A stretch of 64,000 nucleotides of DNA from Sipunculus nudus (Eukaryota; Annelida; Sipuncula; Golfingiida; Sipunculidae), in contig CM049313.1 of NCBI GenBank assembly GCA_026874595.1, forward strand, positions 16,115,508 through 16,179,507. Reading direction: 5' to 3'. Below, in pieces: positions 48,891-61,546 of the stretch (position 1 is its first letter; the number at the start of each line of letters is the position of its first letter). The notes under the pieces were generated by a model, which saw only the letters and a list, made by a program, of their open reading frames with translations, made no database searches and was not told the origin of the DNA. The translations under genes were made by a program, and so were the position numbers.

Positions 48891-51389
48891 TGTAGGGAAA
48901 TTAGCAAAACACAATAAGTCCTCAAGTGGTTGAGACATAGGTGTATTCAGTAAACACATGTATACAGCATACTGGTCAGTTGATGTATCCAGCTCAGAGG
49001 TCAGTTTAAATCTCTCCTGCTACCCAGACATCTGGCATCATCATTATACTTTGACCCTGATGCTACCAGGGTGACACTGATGGGCTGCTCATTAACACTG
49101 ATAGGATCATGCCAAGATACATAAATTTACATTTTGTTACAGCAGTTAATTTAAATCTGTGTTTCTTCATGTTACTGACATATTATACAAATGACATTAT
49201 ACCTTATGACATTAAACTTTACATCCACATGAAATGTGACCCAAAGATTATAAATGTAGAAAATGGTATCGAACTATCTTAAAGCTATTACTTACTGTAG
49301 AAGTTATTACTAAGTTTAGAACTTTAACAGACACAAAAATTCCACTTAAATCATAATTGCAGCACCACTAAATAAGATACAAGGATGGAAAATTAATTAA
49401 AGAATGAATTAAAGTTAAAGGAATCTAGCAGCATTCTAAATTTGAAGATAATATGTATAATCCTGAGTAATTTATAGAAGAACTATTATGGCCCAACAAA
49501 TTCCCATAATGGAGGTGACTGTCCAGTGGGTTGACCACATGGTGTGACGCACTAAGGAACAGACTTGCCCACAGCATGGTTCTTCACATATAAAGTTAAT
49601 AGTACAGCTTGAACATACACAATTAATTAGCATAACTTATATGAGCTCTACCACACTTCCATACAGAGAAGACCTTGGAATTTATCAGATATTAAACATT
49701 TTTCATGTGCCAGCCAACAAACTAGAAAAGTGCAAGTTTGCAAAACTCTTTAACTAGTTATATGAACCATATCAAGTGAAAGCCATAAAAAGTGAGATGT
49801 TGAAAATATGGTTTTTGCAATGGACTTTATAACTGGAAGGTTGTGGGCTCACATATTGTTCAGACTCCTAGCTTAACCAAGAGTGCTCATGAACCATCTG
49901 CATCAAGTGTGGTCATTGACAGCAAACAAATGTAGAATGAATTACCCTCTAGCCCCCAGGAGAATATGAATCTCTAAGAATTATTGGGTCTTAAAGGCAG
50001 GATGGAAAAGCATAAAGTCCAACAGAACTTCATATATTATTTGTAAGATCGGATTTGTAAGATGACAAATCCAATCTAATAATAATCCTGCTTACAAGTA
50101 GGTTATTAGTCAATTTAGATGAATAAATATGGGGAGTTTGCAGATCTCTCATTTTTGCCATCTGGTTCAGATATTCCTAAAGTATTTGAAATAATTCCAA
50201 CCAGAATTAGAAAACTGGTTAAAATGAATTAAGTTCTCTGGTACACTGCAACTATTGTGGTCACCTTTCAGTCTGTGTTACATTGGGCTAGGATTGGTTT
50301 TCACTTTTTACTTATTGTGTATTATATTAAGCATGACTGATTACTTAGTATCAGGTAATTTAAAACTCTTAATTTGACTGATCCATCTGCATAGGAGTTT
50401 AATAAAGTTCAAGACTTTATGCCAGACTTTATGGTTGAGTTTAACAAAAAATGAAACATGAGTCATCTATCTCTCTAAGTGAATACAAGTGTTTGAAGTA
50501 CCCTGGGCATTTGTAAAACCTTGTTTCTCTGTTGATGGAATTAGTAGATTTGACATTGGCTGGTATCATGGAACTAGTCCTGAGAGTAACCATTTTTTTT
50601 GTGGTGTGAAACCAGAGGAGGGAACCGTATTAGATCATGACATAAAAAAGCTACAGATGGACTGCTTTGTAGTTGTTGACTGGGGGACACACAATAGCAA
50701 GGTTCAGCTGGGGAATCGGAAGGCTGAGAAGTCCAGGTATTCACATGGACTACTAAAAGGATCATGATGGGCTCAGAGGCAGATCAACACTACTTGGTCT
50801 AAACCACATTGAGTCCAGGTCAAACCCACATGGAGTCCAGGTCCACAGATTTGGATGAGCCAAATTCTCAGATTGAAATTCTTTTTAGAAAATTCAGTTC
50901 TTGCATGGCTTAATCAACTATTAAAAAACAAATTGATATCCATTAATATAATCAGATATTAAAAACAAAAATAAAAGTAAAAAGTATCTGAATTGGTCAG
51001 GCCAAGGGCTAAAAAAAGGGTAATTGCCACCTGAGCAGCTCAAATCGCATGCTTCCATGCCAGTAATACTTTATCTATGAGCTCTGTTTCTAAAGGCTTC
51101 ATATTAGCACGTGATAATGTGATATTATCCTTACTATGAATAAAACGTTGACTGATGTTACAATTAACTACATATGCTTGACCCTCATTCAGTTTGAATA
51201 CAGATGACCCATGCATGGAGAGACAGACTGCCTATTGAATTTAAACAAGATTTAGATGTCTTTCTGGAATAACGTTTTGAAACGTTGGACTTATTAATGA
51301 AAGTATACATAACTAACATAAGGATATCTCAGCAGTTGGGAAATGTTGCAGGTTTCATAAGAGAGACTTTGTGGTGCCTATAAAGGAAA

Positions 51390-52839
51390 ACTAGAATACG
51401 GGTAGTCGACAAGCGACTACGTGTATCCGCCTAAATCAGAGTGGAACGGGTGAAGTGAGGCATGGATTTAGTGGCAAGGGGAAATAGAGTGAAGTGTTGC
51501 ATATTAGCAGGGATGTCTGCAGCCAAATAGTGTATGAAGGTTGCCCCCCACTACCACAAAATCCAGAAAGCTGTCCCAGTTGTATACATATGCAAAATTT
51601 AAGGCAGATAAGTCAAACCACTACATGTATATGAGTGATTTTAGCCCGTGGCAGACAATCAGATGGACGCTGAGCAAAAATGGTTGCAGGTGACGGCACC
51701 AGTTTTGCGTATGATAAAGAGCTATGTGAGAACTATAGACATGCAAAACTTTGGCCCAATCGGTCAAACGGTTCCCAAGATATGAGCTTGGATGTCTGCT
51801 GCATAAACTAGAATGCAGGTGGCTCCACCTGTCATAAAATCAAGAGAGCTGTCGGGGATGTATAAACCTGCAAAATTTTAGCCAGATATGTCAAACTACT
51901 GCCGAGATATGAGTGATTTTATCCCATGGCAGACAAACAGACAGGAGCTGTGCACAAATGGCTGCAGGTGGCACCACCAGTTTTGCGTATGTTAAAAAGC
52001 TCCCCAAGGGCTACATTTGTGCAAAAAAATTTTCCTGATCGGTCAAACGGTTCCCGAGATATGAGCTTGGTTGTCTGCAGCATGAACGTGAATGTAGGTG
52101 GTGCCACCTGTCACAAAATCAGAAAAGCTAACCAGGATGTATACGCATGCCAAATTTCAGGTGAATTAGTCAAGTCACTGCAGAGATATGAGTGATTTTA
52201 ACCCAAGGCAGACAAACAGATGGACACTGTGCAAACATGGTTGCAGGTGGCGCCACCATTTTTTGTGTATGTTATAAAGCTCTCCAAGGGCTACATTTGT
52301 GCAAAAAATTTTCCTGATCGGTCAAACGGTTCCCGAGATATGAGCTTGGATGTCTGCAGCGTAAACGTGAATGTAGGTGGCGCCACCTGTCACAAAATCA
52401 GAAAAGCTAACCAGGATGCATACGCATGCCAAATTTCAGGTGAATTAGTCAAGTCACTGCAGAGATATGAGTGATTTTATCCCAAGGCAGACGAACAGAT
52501 GGACACTGTGCAAACATGGTTGCAGGTGGCGCCACCATTTTTTGTGTATGTTATAAAGCTCTCCAAGGGCTACATTTGGGCAAAAAAATTTTCCTGATCC
52601 GTCAAACGGTTCCCGAGATATGTGGGTGTATGTGTGGAAACAGACGCACAAACGGACGCAGAGCGCAGAGGAAAGGTCAGAGGTCAAAACAAAATCAGGG
52701 CGCAGCAGTTCACATGTGACCCGAACAAAATCCTGGGTTTCGTAAAATTCCGCTCAGCGGTTACGGCGGCGGCGGCGGTGGCGGCAGCGGCGTGCAGCTG
52801 AAAACATAGTATCCGCAAAACTCTGTTTTGGCGGATACA
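51390..52839 (-). mobile_element. Helentron-like element, copy in intron 4 (minus strand)
   Basis: Read on the minus strand the element starts TGTATCCGCC (52839 downward), has a GCC/CGC microsatellite (about 52762-52795), tandem units with GGTGGCGCCACC, and ends GGCGGATAC, the GTAGTCG/CGACTAC hairpin and CTAGT (51394-51390). It is inserted against the direction of the host Ig gene. Confidence 0.8.
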
Positions 52840-53767
52840 AATATATCACTTTAGTTTGTTAAAATAACGTATTCTTTGAAATCAACATTAACTTCAGCAG
52901 TTACTAGTATACTGAGTTTGCAGCTGGGATATTGGTGATTGTCGGCATGCATGCATTATGCCAGCCTCTTGCCTACTTCAAAGATGCATAAGGTTTGCAT
53001 TTTATATATAAAGGCATGGCTTATCAGTGAAACATGAGATGAGCCTATGTTAATTTCTTTGATTCTTTGAAAGAAGTTACCTGGGAAAAGAATGGCAACA
53101 TTAAACCTTGCTGTTGGCAGGCTTTTCAAATTTAATAACCTGTAATTAATTTGCCTTCTCCCATATCATTCTTGTAGCACTCTTGAAACTGCATACTCCA
53201 TATAGAAATTAAAGACCATTCAACTGTAGTGTATTTAAGTGAGGTATATGAAGCAGGTTTTCTTAGATATATTCCAAATTCTTTACAAAGATTATTCAAT
53301 TTGCATATTTTCACATTTTTTTGCGGGGACCCTAATGTGCAAATATGAAATCTAACAAGGCAGGATTTTGTAGGTCTAGCATTCAGGTCAAATGGCACCT
53401 GTCAGAAGCCTTTCCTCTTTATAATTATATTAAATTTTAGCCAAATTCTGACACTCTTTACATTTAATTTTGTTAAACGTAGTTTAAATTTTAATTTTAA
53501 CTTTTTAATTTAAGTTTTAAAACAGCAAAACAATACATATATAATGGGGTCAGACAGCTTTGCACTTTGATGTTACAACTGGAATCCAAATGATTACAGT
53601 GGGCATATTGTAATCCCTTGCATTGCTCTTATTTTTTTTGTACCAATTTGTATTATATCATTGGTTTAACTTTTTACTTTTTTTACCATTTATGTCAGCA
53701 GCAAGTTATTTTAAATTTTCTTGTCTAGATTTTTCTGTAGGATATCACTGTTGTAAATTATTATTGT

Positions 53768-54215
53768 TAGCTTAGCTGAATTTAAGTCATATGAGCTATA
53801 GTGATGGATACTATTATTCCTAATGCTGGCCCTCTGTTAACAAGGCATGTGTTGAAACCATTGGATCGAAACCATTGATTCCAAAATTCTACCTACAGTT
53901 AGGTGCCCCCTGGTTCTCCTGCCACACCGTAAAAAAATTGGGTCACTGTGACTTCATTCCTTTGAAATATTAAGGAAAAACCTCCGTTTTCCAGGAAAAA
54001 CCTATTGTTACACTTCAAAACTGCCAACTTTAATAACTACTGGTGTGAATGTATTCTTGTTTACAACAACCACTACTGCATATATTTCTTATGCACATGC
54101 CAGAAATTAACTTAATATAATCAAGATTCCATTGTAGTACCAGAAATCAGATCAGAAGTTTGTAAATTTTTTAAGTTATTAGCATAATTGTAAAATCAGT
54201 ACCTTAGAGAACCTT
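53768..54215 (+). repeat. TAGCTCAG-family element, decayed copy
   Basis: It begins TAGCTTAGCTGAATTTAAGT, a worn form of the family palindrome, and continues through the shared body, including gggtcactgtgacttcattc and the aaaacct blocks. The GTCC microsatellite has been lost. Confidence 0.65.
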
Positions 54216-54817
54216 CCTCGAGTGTGTTGCACTTGCGACATGAATATAATCTAATGTTCTGCTCGACATCTTGTTAAAAGTCCATGTGAAGATCATGTCT
54301 ACCTGTCCTAATGGTATGAAAGTTGTAAACCCACTGAGTAATGGGTTGTCTAAAATGCCTGCTTTTCATCAAGGCTTGCTGTTTTCCCAAGCACAGTACT
54401 ATAATATGGTTTGAAATTGACGAAATAGCCATTCATTACAGTGAAGTTTATGGTGAATACCGATAATCCTGTCGTTCACCTGTTCAGGTTTATAAGCACA
54501 CATGTTGCAAATTCACAGCAAATATGTCAGATACATGGTTTTCTAGTGGAGTTAAATAGAATGAGACATATTTGAATGTTTAATTCTCAATGCAAGTCAA
54601 AAAGGATCTTTTAAATTTTTCCGAACTTTATTTAAACATTTTCCCTATAAACACTTCTAATTTAATGTTCATAGTATGAATAATCATTTCCTTTTAAATA
54701 ATGTTAATAATTAAAATAAAAATAACCCCTCATTGTGCATAATGTGATAAAATATGGGCCAAATTATAGATAAATAATAATGTGGTTACGATTTGTGAAT
54801 TCTGAATCAAGTTATAT

Positions 54818-55325
54818 GTTGAACCCTGTTGGACCTATGAATCCAAAATTCAGCATAACAGTTAGATTTCCCAAAAATCTCCTACCATTCTGAAAAAAAA
54901 TGGGTCACTATGACTCTGTTCCTTTGAGATATTAAGGAAAACCTTAATTTTCCATTAAAAACCCATTGTTACACTTCAAAACTGCCTAATATAAAAAAAA
55001 TCTTTATCTGAATTTGATCATATTTAATATACTTACTGCACTATAAATTTGCTATGTTCATGCCAGAAATTAGGTCAGTATTGCATAATTCTTTATGTTA
55101 TGGGCCTGAACATAAAGCACTTTGTAAAAAATCAGGAAATATATTTATTCAGTTAACATATGAACTGCTGAAACTAGAGACTTTTTTTCTGGGATATAAC
55201 TTTATTTTATTAAGATTCAGTTGTATACCCAAAATAAGATCTGAATTCTTCCAAATTTTTTTTTAGTTATTAGCTTAAATAAAATCAATACCTTAAGATT
55301 TGTCCAACTTTGGCCCAAGATGATT
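54818..55325 (+). repeat. TAGCTCAG-family element, 5'-truncated copy
   Basis: The palindromic end is missing, but the body from 'tggacctatgaatccaaaat' to 'ccaactttggccca' follows the other copies closely, including the stretch 'gggcctgaacataaagcac'. Confidence 0.65.
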
Positions 55326-55395
55326 TTTAACTGTAAGCACCGTTGATATAATTTTCATTGCATGTATACATAAGGATTTAATCTTTTAAAATCTA

Positions 55396-55707
55396 GAATT
55401 TCAAAGGAATTGATTTAAAAGAGAAGCTTTTATTCAAGTTTTTAGACACCATATCAAGTAGTGTTTACATCAGGTAAGCCCGGTTTAACAGTGGTGTGTA
55501 GTGGGTGCTGGAGCCCTGACCTGTGTTATGTAATCACTCCACACTCCACTATTTTACAAAAATTCAAAAGAATTGATTTAAAAGAGAAGCTTTTATTCAA
55601 GTTTTAAGACAACATGTCAAGGATTGTTTACATCAGGCAAGCCTTTAACAGTTTAACACTGGTGTTTGTGGGTGCTGGAGCCCTCAACTGTGTTATGTAA
55701 TCACTCC
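55396..55707 (+). repeat. Direct duplication, period ~165 bp
   Basis: The sequence from 'tcaaaggaattgatttaaaa' through 'gggtgctggagccct' and 'gtgttatgtaatcactcc' occurs at 55396-55540 and again at 55564-55707 with modest divergence. Confidence 0.85.
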
Positions 55708-56949
55708 AAAGTTGTACAAAGTTCAGCTGAGCGCTATGACCAATTGGTCCCTTGTTTTTGCTGTTAGCAATGTTGAAGTAAATTTTCATATCCTGAATGT
55801 ATATGCAGAAATGTTGCAACTCTCCCCTCCCAGTGAGCCATTGCACCTGTGCAGTATGGACACTAGTTTACAAGTAGTGTCCCACAACTTTGTAAAATTC
55901 ATAAAATTGAAAATAACATGGTATAATTAAAAAAGTGAGGATCTAACTGAAGATATGTGTCAACTGCTGCACATGTCAACAATTTATCAAAGAGCCAACC
56001 AGTGATCATTGAAATAGTATAGATCTTATTTTTATAAACTGCTCACATGGTTCAATTAGAAAACACATTGTCAGAACACAAAAATAATACTTGTCAACAA
56101 TTTCTTACTCATCAGTTCAAACCTATCATATCACCCATGGCCTATATTTTCTCTTCCTCTCAGAGTGAGACTTTTTATTCTCAGTTTTTTATTGAAAATG
56201 GTCACCTTCAAGGTCATAATCAACTTCAGCTTCTGATAAATAGTCCTGCATAGTTATGCCTACCCGCTGCAGTGATCAGATTCCCAACATTATAACAAGG
56301 ATGATAGAATAATATCTAATTATGAAGATAATTGACTGCTGACAGGATTGACATAGTTTTGTATGTTTTATCACTTTTTACATAATTTACTGCAGAGGAG
56401 GTGCCATCATTTATTTTTGCATTAATCAGTATTAAACTTCCACACAGTCATTCCATTAAACCTCCTGTCAAATATATCACACTCAGAATATAGCTCTCTT
56501 GTGGCAAGTCACTTAAGAACAGCTCCATCCTATGACCTTCCAAAGGAAGCATTTTAACCCGGCTTATCACCATGATTTACTGTACACTGAGGCACTTTTA
56601 CACTTGCACTCTATAAATTCGCTGAAAGGTTTTTGTTTAGTCCAGCCAATAAAGCCACACTGGGAAAAATCAATGTCCTGTTGTACAAAAAGTGTCTAAG
56701 AACATCAGCAGTCAATGCTCACAGTCTCCTGTTGCAAGGCCCTACAGAATCATGACCACCAAAAATACAAGCCAGCCTGCATTATCATGCATGTTCTCCT
56801 TAATCATGCATGTTCTCCTTGCATGAGGACACACTGGTTTCAGAATTCTTTAAAAAAGAATATGCTATATTTAAGAGGCTCTGCAAGGTCAGAAAAATTC
56901 TATTCTATTAACAGTATTGGTTTTGAATTAAAACAATATGGGATTTAAT

Positions 56950-57817
56950 TATAAGCTGACAGCTGACTGAAAGTCATCTGAGCTATAGCGATCACTCTTT
57001 GTCAGTTGTCCCGCAGGCCATTAACAAGGCACTAATCGTAACCGCTCAACCTGGAATATTCTAACTTGACATAAAGGAAGGTCCATTAAAATCTCTTTTG
57101 ACACTTGAAATAAGATGGTGATGACTTATATAATTCACTTTGTGGGGCCAGTTTGTACACCCCAGAGTAATTAAAAATTTGATACACAAGCTCAAAATCT
57201 CGACATATTGATATAACATATTGATTGCCATCATTTTGCTCATGCATATAGATCATGGACAGTTTCATCAGTTCCTGAAAACACAGCATCAAAGGAGGTT
57301 CTCGGTAGATCTCCCCAGAAATCTAGAACTAGGTCACCTATAACTAATTGACCTATATTCTGCTAACAACTGGCCAAACTGTGATTATGATCACTCAGTC
57401 AGGCAGGGCATAAAACTTTACTGCTGGACCTAGAACCTTCTAATATGACTTCCAGGGAGGCCGTGGCAAGTCTCCTTTGAATCCTGAAATTTGGTCACTG
57501 TGACCCATATTCTGTGAGCTATGAGAAGAAAACCTAATTTTGAGCACCCAGGGCACAAATATGAGCTTTTGAATCTAGAAATGTAGTGCTTTGACTTTTC
57601 TGCCTAAAATTTTGCATATGTATACAACTTGGACAGCTTTCTGGATCTGTGGTAGGTGGCGCAACCTAAATACACATTTTGGCTGCAGACATCCATGCTA
57701 ATATGCAACACACCTCACTCTATTTCCTCTTGCAACTCAATCCATGCCTCACTTCATCCGTTCCACTCTGATTTTGGTGGATACAAGTAGTCACTTGTCA
57801 ACTACCCATATTCTAGT
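56950..57817 (+). repeat. Chimeric repeat block: TAGCTCAG-type start, Helentron-like end
   Basis: The left side (about 56952-57060) shows TGACT/AGTCA and CTGAGCTA of the TAGCTCAG palindrome. The right side (about 57590-57817) is the 3' end of the GTATCCGCC Helentron-like family, including the degenerate subterminal GTGGATAC, the GTAGTCA...CAACTAC hairpin and CTAGT. The middle resembles neither closely. Confidence 0.5.
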
Positions 57818-59931
57818 TACAACTGGTGTCAGAATTCCAACCAAAAAAAAAAAATCACTACATTTAGTAAGCTCTGCATGGTGACTGACTGCTGTTTTAA
57901 TTACAGGTAGATTTTATATGTTATGCTGATATGTAACATAGATTGATATATACTTTTCTGCATCACTGAAATTTACATAAATTCTCCATGAATTTATGTA
58001 ATTTTTTTAAACCAAACATATTTAACATTTTGTAGTTTTCTGAGTACTGCAGAGATGATATTTATGCAGCTTAAATGGAAAGGTTTATAATTGCCATTCC
58101 AAGGTCAATGGTTTTCTCTGGGTTCCTTCGTTTCCTCCACCTCTACAGATTTCCAAATGCAACCATCCAAAGCCATGAAGAGTGCATTGCATTAGTCAAT
58201 ACAGCTAATTTTATTATCAGTGTAAAATAAAGTTTAAAGAACAGATTTTTATTGGTCTTCTTTGTTTTCATACGTTACTCTTTCTAAAACTTTACTTTGA
58301 CTGTTTTCAACTTGTTTTGCACTATTTCTATAAAACTTAGTAAACCTCCTGTAGCTACTTGCTGTTTTGGGACATAAGTTAACACCAGTGATAGGCTTAT
58401 CCTGACTGAGCATTGGGATTTATGGTCACTCAACTGAGGTTTTAAAAGAAATGTTTTACACTTAAAATGTTTGGCACCCTTGGAGAACATCAGTGTTTCT
58501 GCCATGAACTATTTGTTAAATTGCTTGGCAGCACAGTGCAGTAAAAACCTAGATGTTTTATAATTTGATACATGTGTCTATCTTATGTAATCAGTCAAGA
58601 TTTATGAAACGGAAATGAAGAATCTTTTACAGAATTTTGTTTTCTAAAAAACATTCAATACAATTTGCAGCCTTTAATTGCAGCAAAAGAACTTGAGAAA
58701 CAGCAAGCATTGTATGCTTGACATTTGTCTTTCTCCTTTTTATGGTACTAGCCTTGGATTTCTTCTTATTTGTCTTGAGAAAAAGCTGCCTCTTTTTTCA
58801 TGTTTTTTTGCTAAACAAAAAAGTCATAGACTTAGGCATCGAACAAGAAAATCTGCTGAAAACTTGCTGGTCTCAAATTTTAGACAAACAGACAGGAAAC
58901 TGGTAGCATTGTATCTGTCATGATTTGTATTTTAGTAATATGAGATGTCTCGAATTCAATTTCTTTAATGTCTGGGAAAGGTTTAAGCAGGGACAGGCCA
59001 GTAATGTGGTACCAGTGACTTTCATCTGCTGTAACTTTTAGCACCATTAACAATCATGTGGTGAATTTAAGCTTTTATTTTTGAAGGTATTATTTTTTTG
59101 CACAAACTAATTTGTCCTGCCAGTAAAATTATTTTATGCTCTTTAGAAGTAAATGTTTGTATATTTTTGTGCTGTTCAGAATAACTTAAACACATCTTCA
59201 GCATCAAAAGTTTCATTAAACATTTTTCTCGCACTTTATGGAAACTAGATATATTTAAATTCATTATCACAGTTTGCCTGAATGCCTCAATCCATGCAGA
59301 GCTCTTAAGGTAAAGAAAATTGAACCTAAAAGTCTAACCTGTGTGATTATCTTATATGTTTTTGTGTATCTTCCAGGCACATTTTTATGAAATAAAATAG
59401 GTGATAAATAATTATGGAATATAACAGTTATTATTTCTTTAATTTTTATGCATTTTTTCTCTCCAAATTGTTCCTATTATTTTGCCGTTGGTTATAGAAT
59501 TGTTCTGAAACTTGAATATTTTTTTTCATTATTAGTCAAAGGCTTCATTAGCTAAAAAGACCTAAATTGAGCTATACATGTGGCACTTTGTCTGACTGGC
59601 TGCCTGTCTGTTGGCAGGGTATACAAATTGTTACCTAAACCATGGGCCAGATTTCTTGTCTCTACAAACAATATCCTATTCCCAGCAAAAATAGTTCTTG
59701 CTTAACTATTGAAAAAGAGCCACTGATTCTCATTACAACATTTACACACTGCAATTGGCAGGAGACATTGATATCCATTTGTTTTTGTGTGCAAAAACAA
59801 CCTCTTTACAGTTAAAGGTTCAGCTGAGAATTATGAAGCCTTGGACCATGTTTACATGAATTATCATCGATTCAGTTTAGTTTTCCACTGATGTAATATT
59901 ACATATTTTTTGCTCTTTTTGTCTCCCACAG

Positions 59932-60136
59932 ACTACCTGGACCGATCCCTTTTACAACTCTTTGACATTTGATGACCGATCTGTCATTGATGATTCACGA
60001 TTTACCATCGACAGACCGTACACCAAAGAATGGAACCTTCGTATCAATGATGTCACGTGGCAGGACCAAGGGATTTACCGCTGTACTGTCAACACAGATC
60101 CACCCAAACACAAAATAGTCAACTTGCATGTGAAAG
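59932..60136 (+). CDS. Exon 5: C-terminal half of the V-type Ig domain (lachesin/IgLON/DIP type)
   Basis: The acceptor is gtctcccacag and the donor AAAG|gtaagt, a near-consensus pair. The exon begins in phase 0 and ends in phase 1 after 68 codons. It supplies the core tryptophan (TTWTDP), a D strand SRFTIDRP, the E strand motif WNLRINDV, and the classic DQGIYRC motif with the second core cysteine. It continues TVNTDPPKHK and IVNLHV. The C-x-x-N-T-D-P sequence after the cysteine is a hallmark of the lachesin / DIP / IgLON group of cell-surface adhesion proteins, which act in neuronal recognition and junctions. The phase-1 end is the normal border of an Ig domain, so a second domain is expected beyond; I could not find it before position 64000. 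Confidence 0.92.
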
Positions 60137-60440
60137 GTAAGTGATGAACTTGATGTGTTTCAGGGAGGGTGTTTGTTGTATAAAACAGTCTTTCAGAGTA
60201 CACAGAAATGCTTTTGGTCATGTATTGTACTTCCTATTTTGAGAATTCCCATTTCTGTAGGTCTTGTACATAGATTTTGATGTACAAGCAATGGAAACAC
60301 AGTATAAAAGAAGAGCCCTCTTATTCACTTGGAGCAAAGTGGCATTTGGACTAAGGTCGTTTTGCATTGGATCACCCAGATGATAAACATTTTGTAACTG
60401 CACACAAAACTGTACTTGTTAGTGTAACCATATATATAAT

Positions 60441-61546
60441 TGTATCCGCCAAAACAGAGTTTTGCGGATACTATGTTTTCAGCTGCACGCCGCCGCTGCC
60501 GTCGCCGCGTAGGTGTCCGGAGAACTCCTCTGTAACTCTGACCTTTCCTCTGCGCTCTGCGTCCGTTTGAGCGTCTGTTTCCACACATAAACCCACATAT
60601 CTCGGGAACCGTTTGACCGATCAGGAAAATTTATTTGCACAAATGTAGCCCTTGGAGAGCTTTATAACATACACAAAAAATGGTGGCGCCATCTGAAACC
60701 ATGTTTGCACAGTGTCCATCTGTTTGTCTGCCTTGGGTTAAAATCACTCATATCTCTGCAGTGATTTGACTAATTCACCTGAAATTTGGCATGCGTATAT
60801 ATCTTGGATAGCTTTTTTGATTTTGTGACAGGTGGCGCCACCTACATTCATGTTTACGCTGCAGACATCCAAGCTCATATCTTGGAACCATTTGACCGAT
60901 TGGGCCAACATTTTGCATGTGTATAGATCTCACATAGCTCTTTATCATACGCAAAACTGGTGGCGCCACCTGCAGCCTTTTTTGCACAGTTCCCGTCTGT
61001 TTGTCTGCCATGGGATAAAATCACTCATATCTCGGCAGTGGTTTGACATATCTGCCTAAAATTTTGCAGGTTTATACATCCCCGACAGCTCACTTGATTT
61101 TATGACAGGTGGCGCCACCTGCATTCTAGTTTATGCAGCAGACATCCAAGCTCATATCTTGGGAACCGTTTGACCGATTGGGCCAAAGTTTTGCATGTGT
61201 ATAGTTCTCACATAGCTCTTTATCATACGCAAAACTGGTGGCGCCACCTTCAACCATTTTTGCACAGCGTCCAACTGTTTGTCTGCCACGGGCTAAAATC
61301 ACTCATAAACATATAGTGGTTTGACTCATCTGCCTCAAATTTTGCATATGTATACAACTTGGACGGCTTTCTGGATTTTGTGGTAGGTGGCACAACCTAC
61401 ATACACCATTTGGCTGCAGACATCCATGCTAATATGCAACACTTCACTCTATTTCCCCTTGCCGCTCAATCCATGCCTCACTTCACCTGTTCCACTCTGA
61501 TTTAGGCGGATACACGTAGTCGCTTGTCGACTACCCGTATTCTAGT
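60441..61546 (+). mobile_element. Helentron-like element, copy in intron 5
   Basis: The 5' end (60441), the trinucleotide-like CGC tract at 60488-60508, the GGTGGCGCCACC units, the subterminal GGCGGATAC (61505-61513), the hairpin (61516-61534) and CTAGT (61542-61546) are all intact. It has fewer tandem units than the copy at 19875. Confidence 0.8.

Larger units (their letters stand above)
48439..59931 (+). other. Intron 4 of the Ig gene (inside the Ig domain)
   Basis: This intron of about 11.5 kb splits the Ig domain just before its core tryptophan. It carries the minisatellite that begins in exon 4, a full Helentron-like copy on the minus strand (51390-52839), two TAGCTCAG-family copies (53768-54215, 54818-55325), a direct duplication (55396-55707) and a chimeric repeat block (56950-57817). 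The stretches 48890-51389 and 57820-59931 show no repeat or exon that I can recognise. Confidence 0.6.

Noticed and set aside
50489-50767. 92-codon frame inside intron 4
   Set aside because: No recognisable domain, no flanking splice sites in phase with the Ig exons, and an overlapping frame on the other strand.
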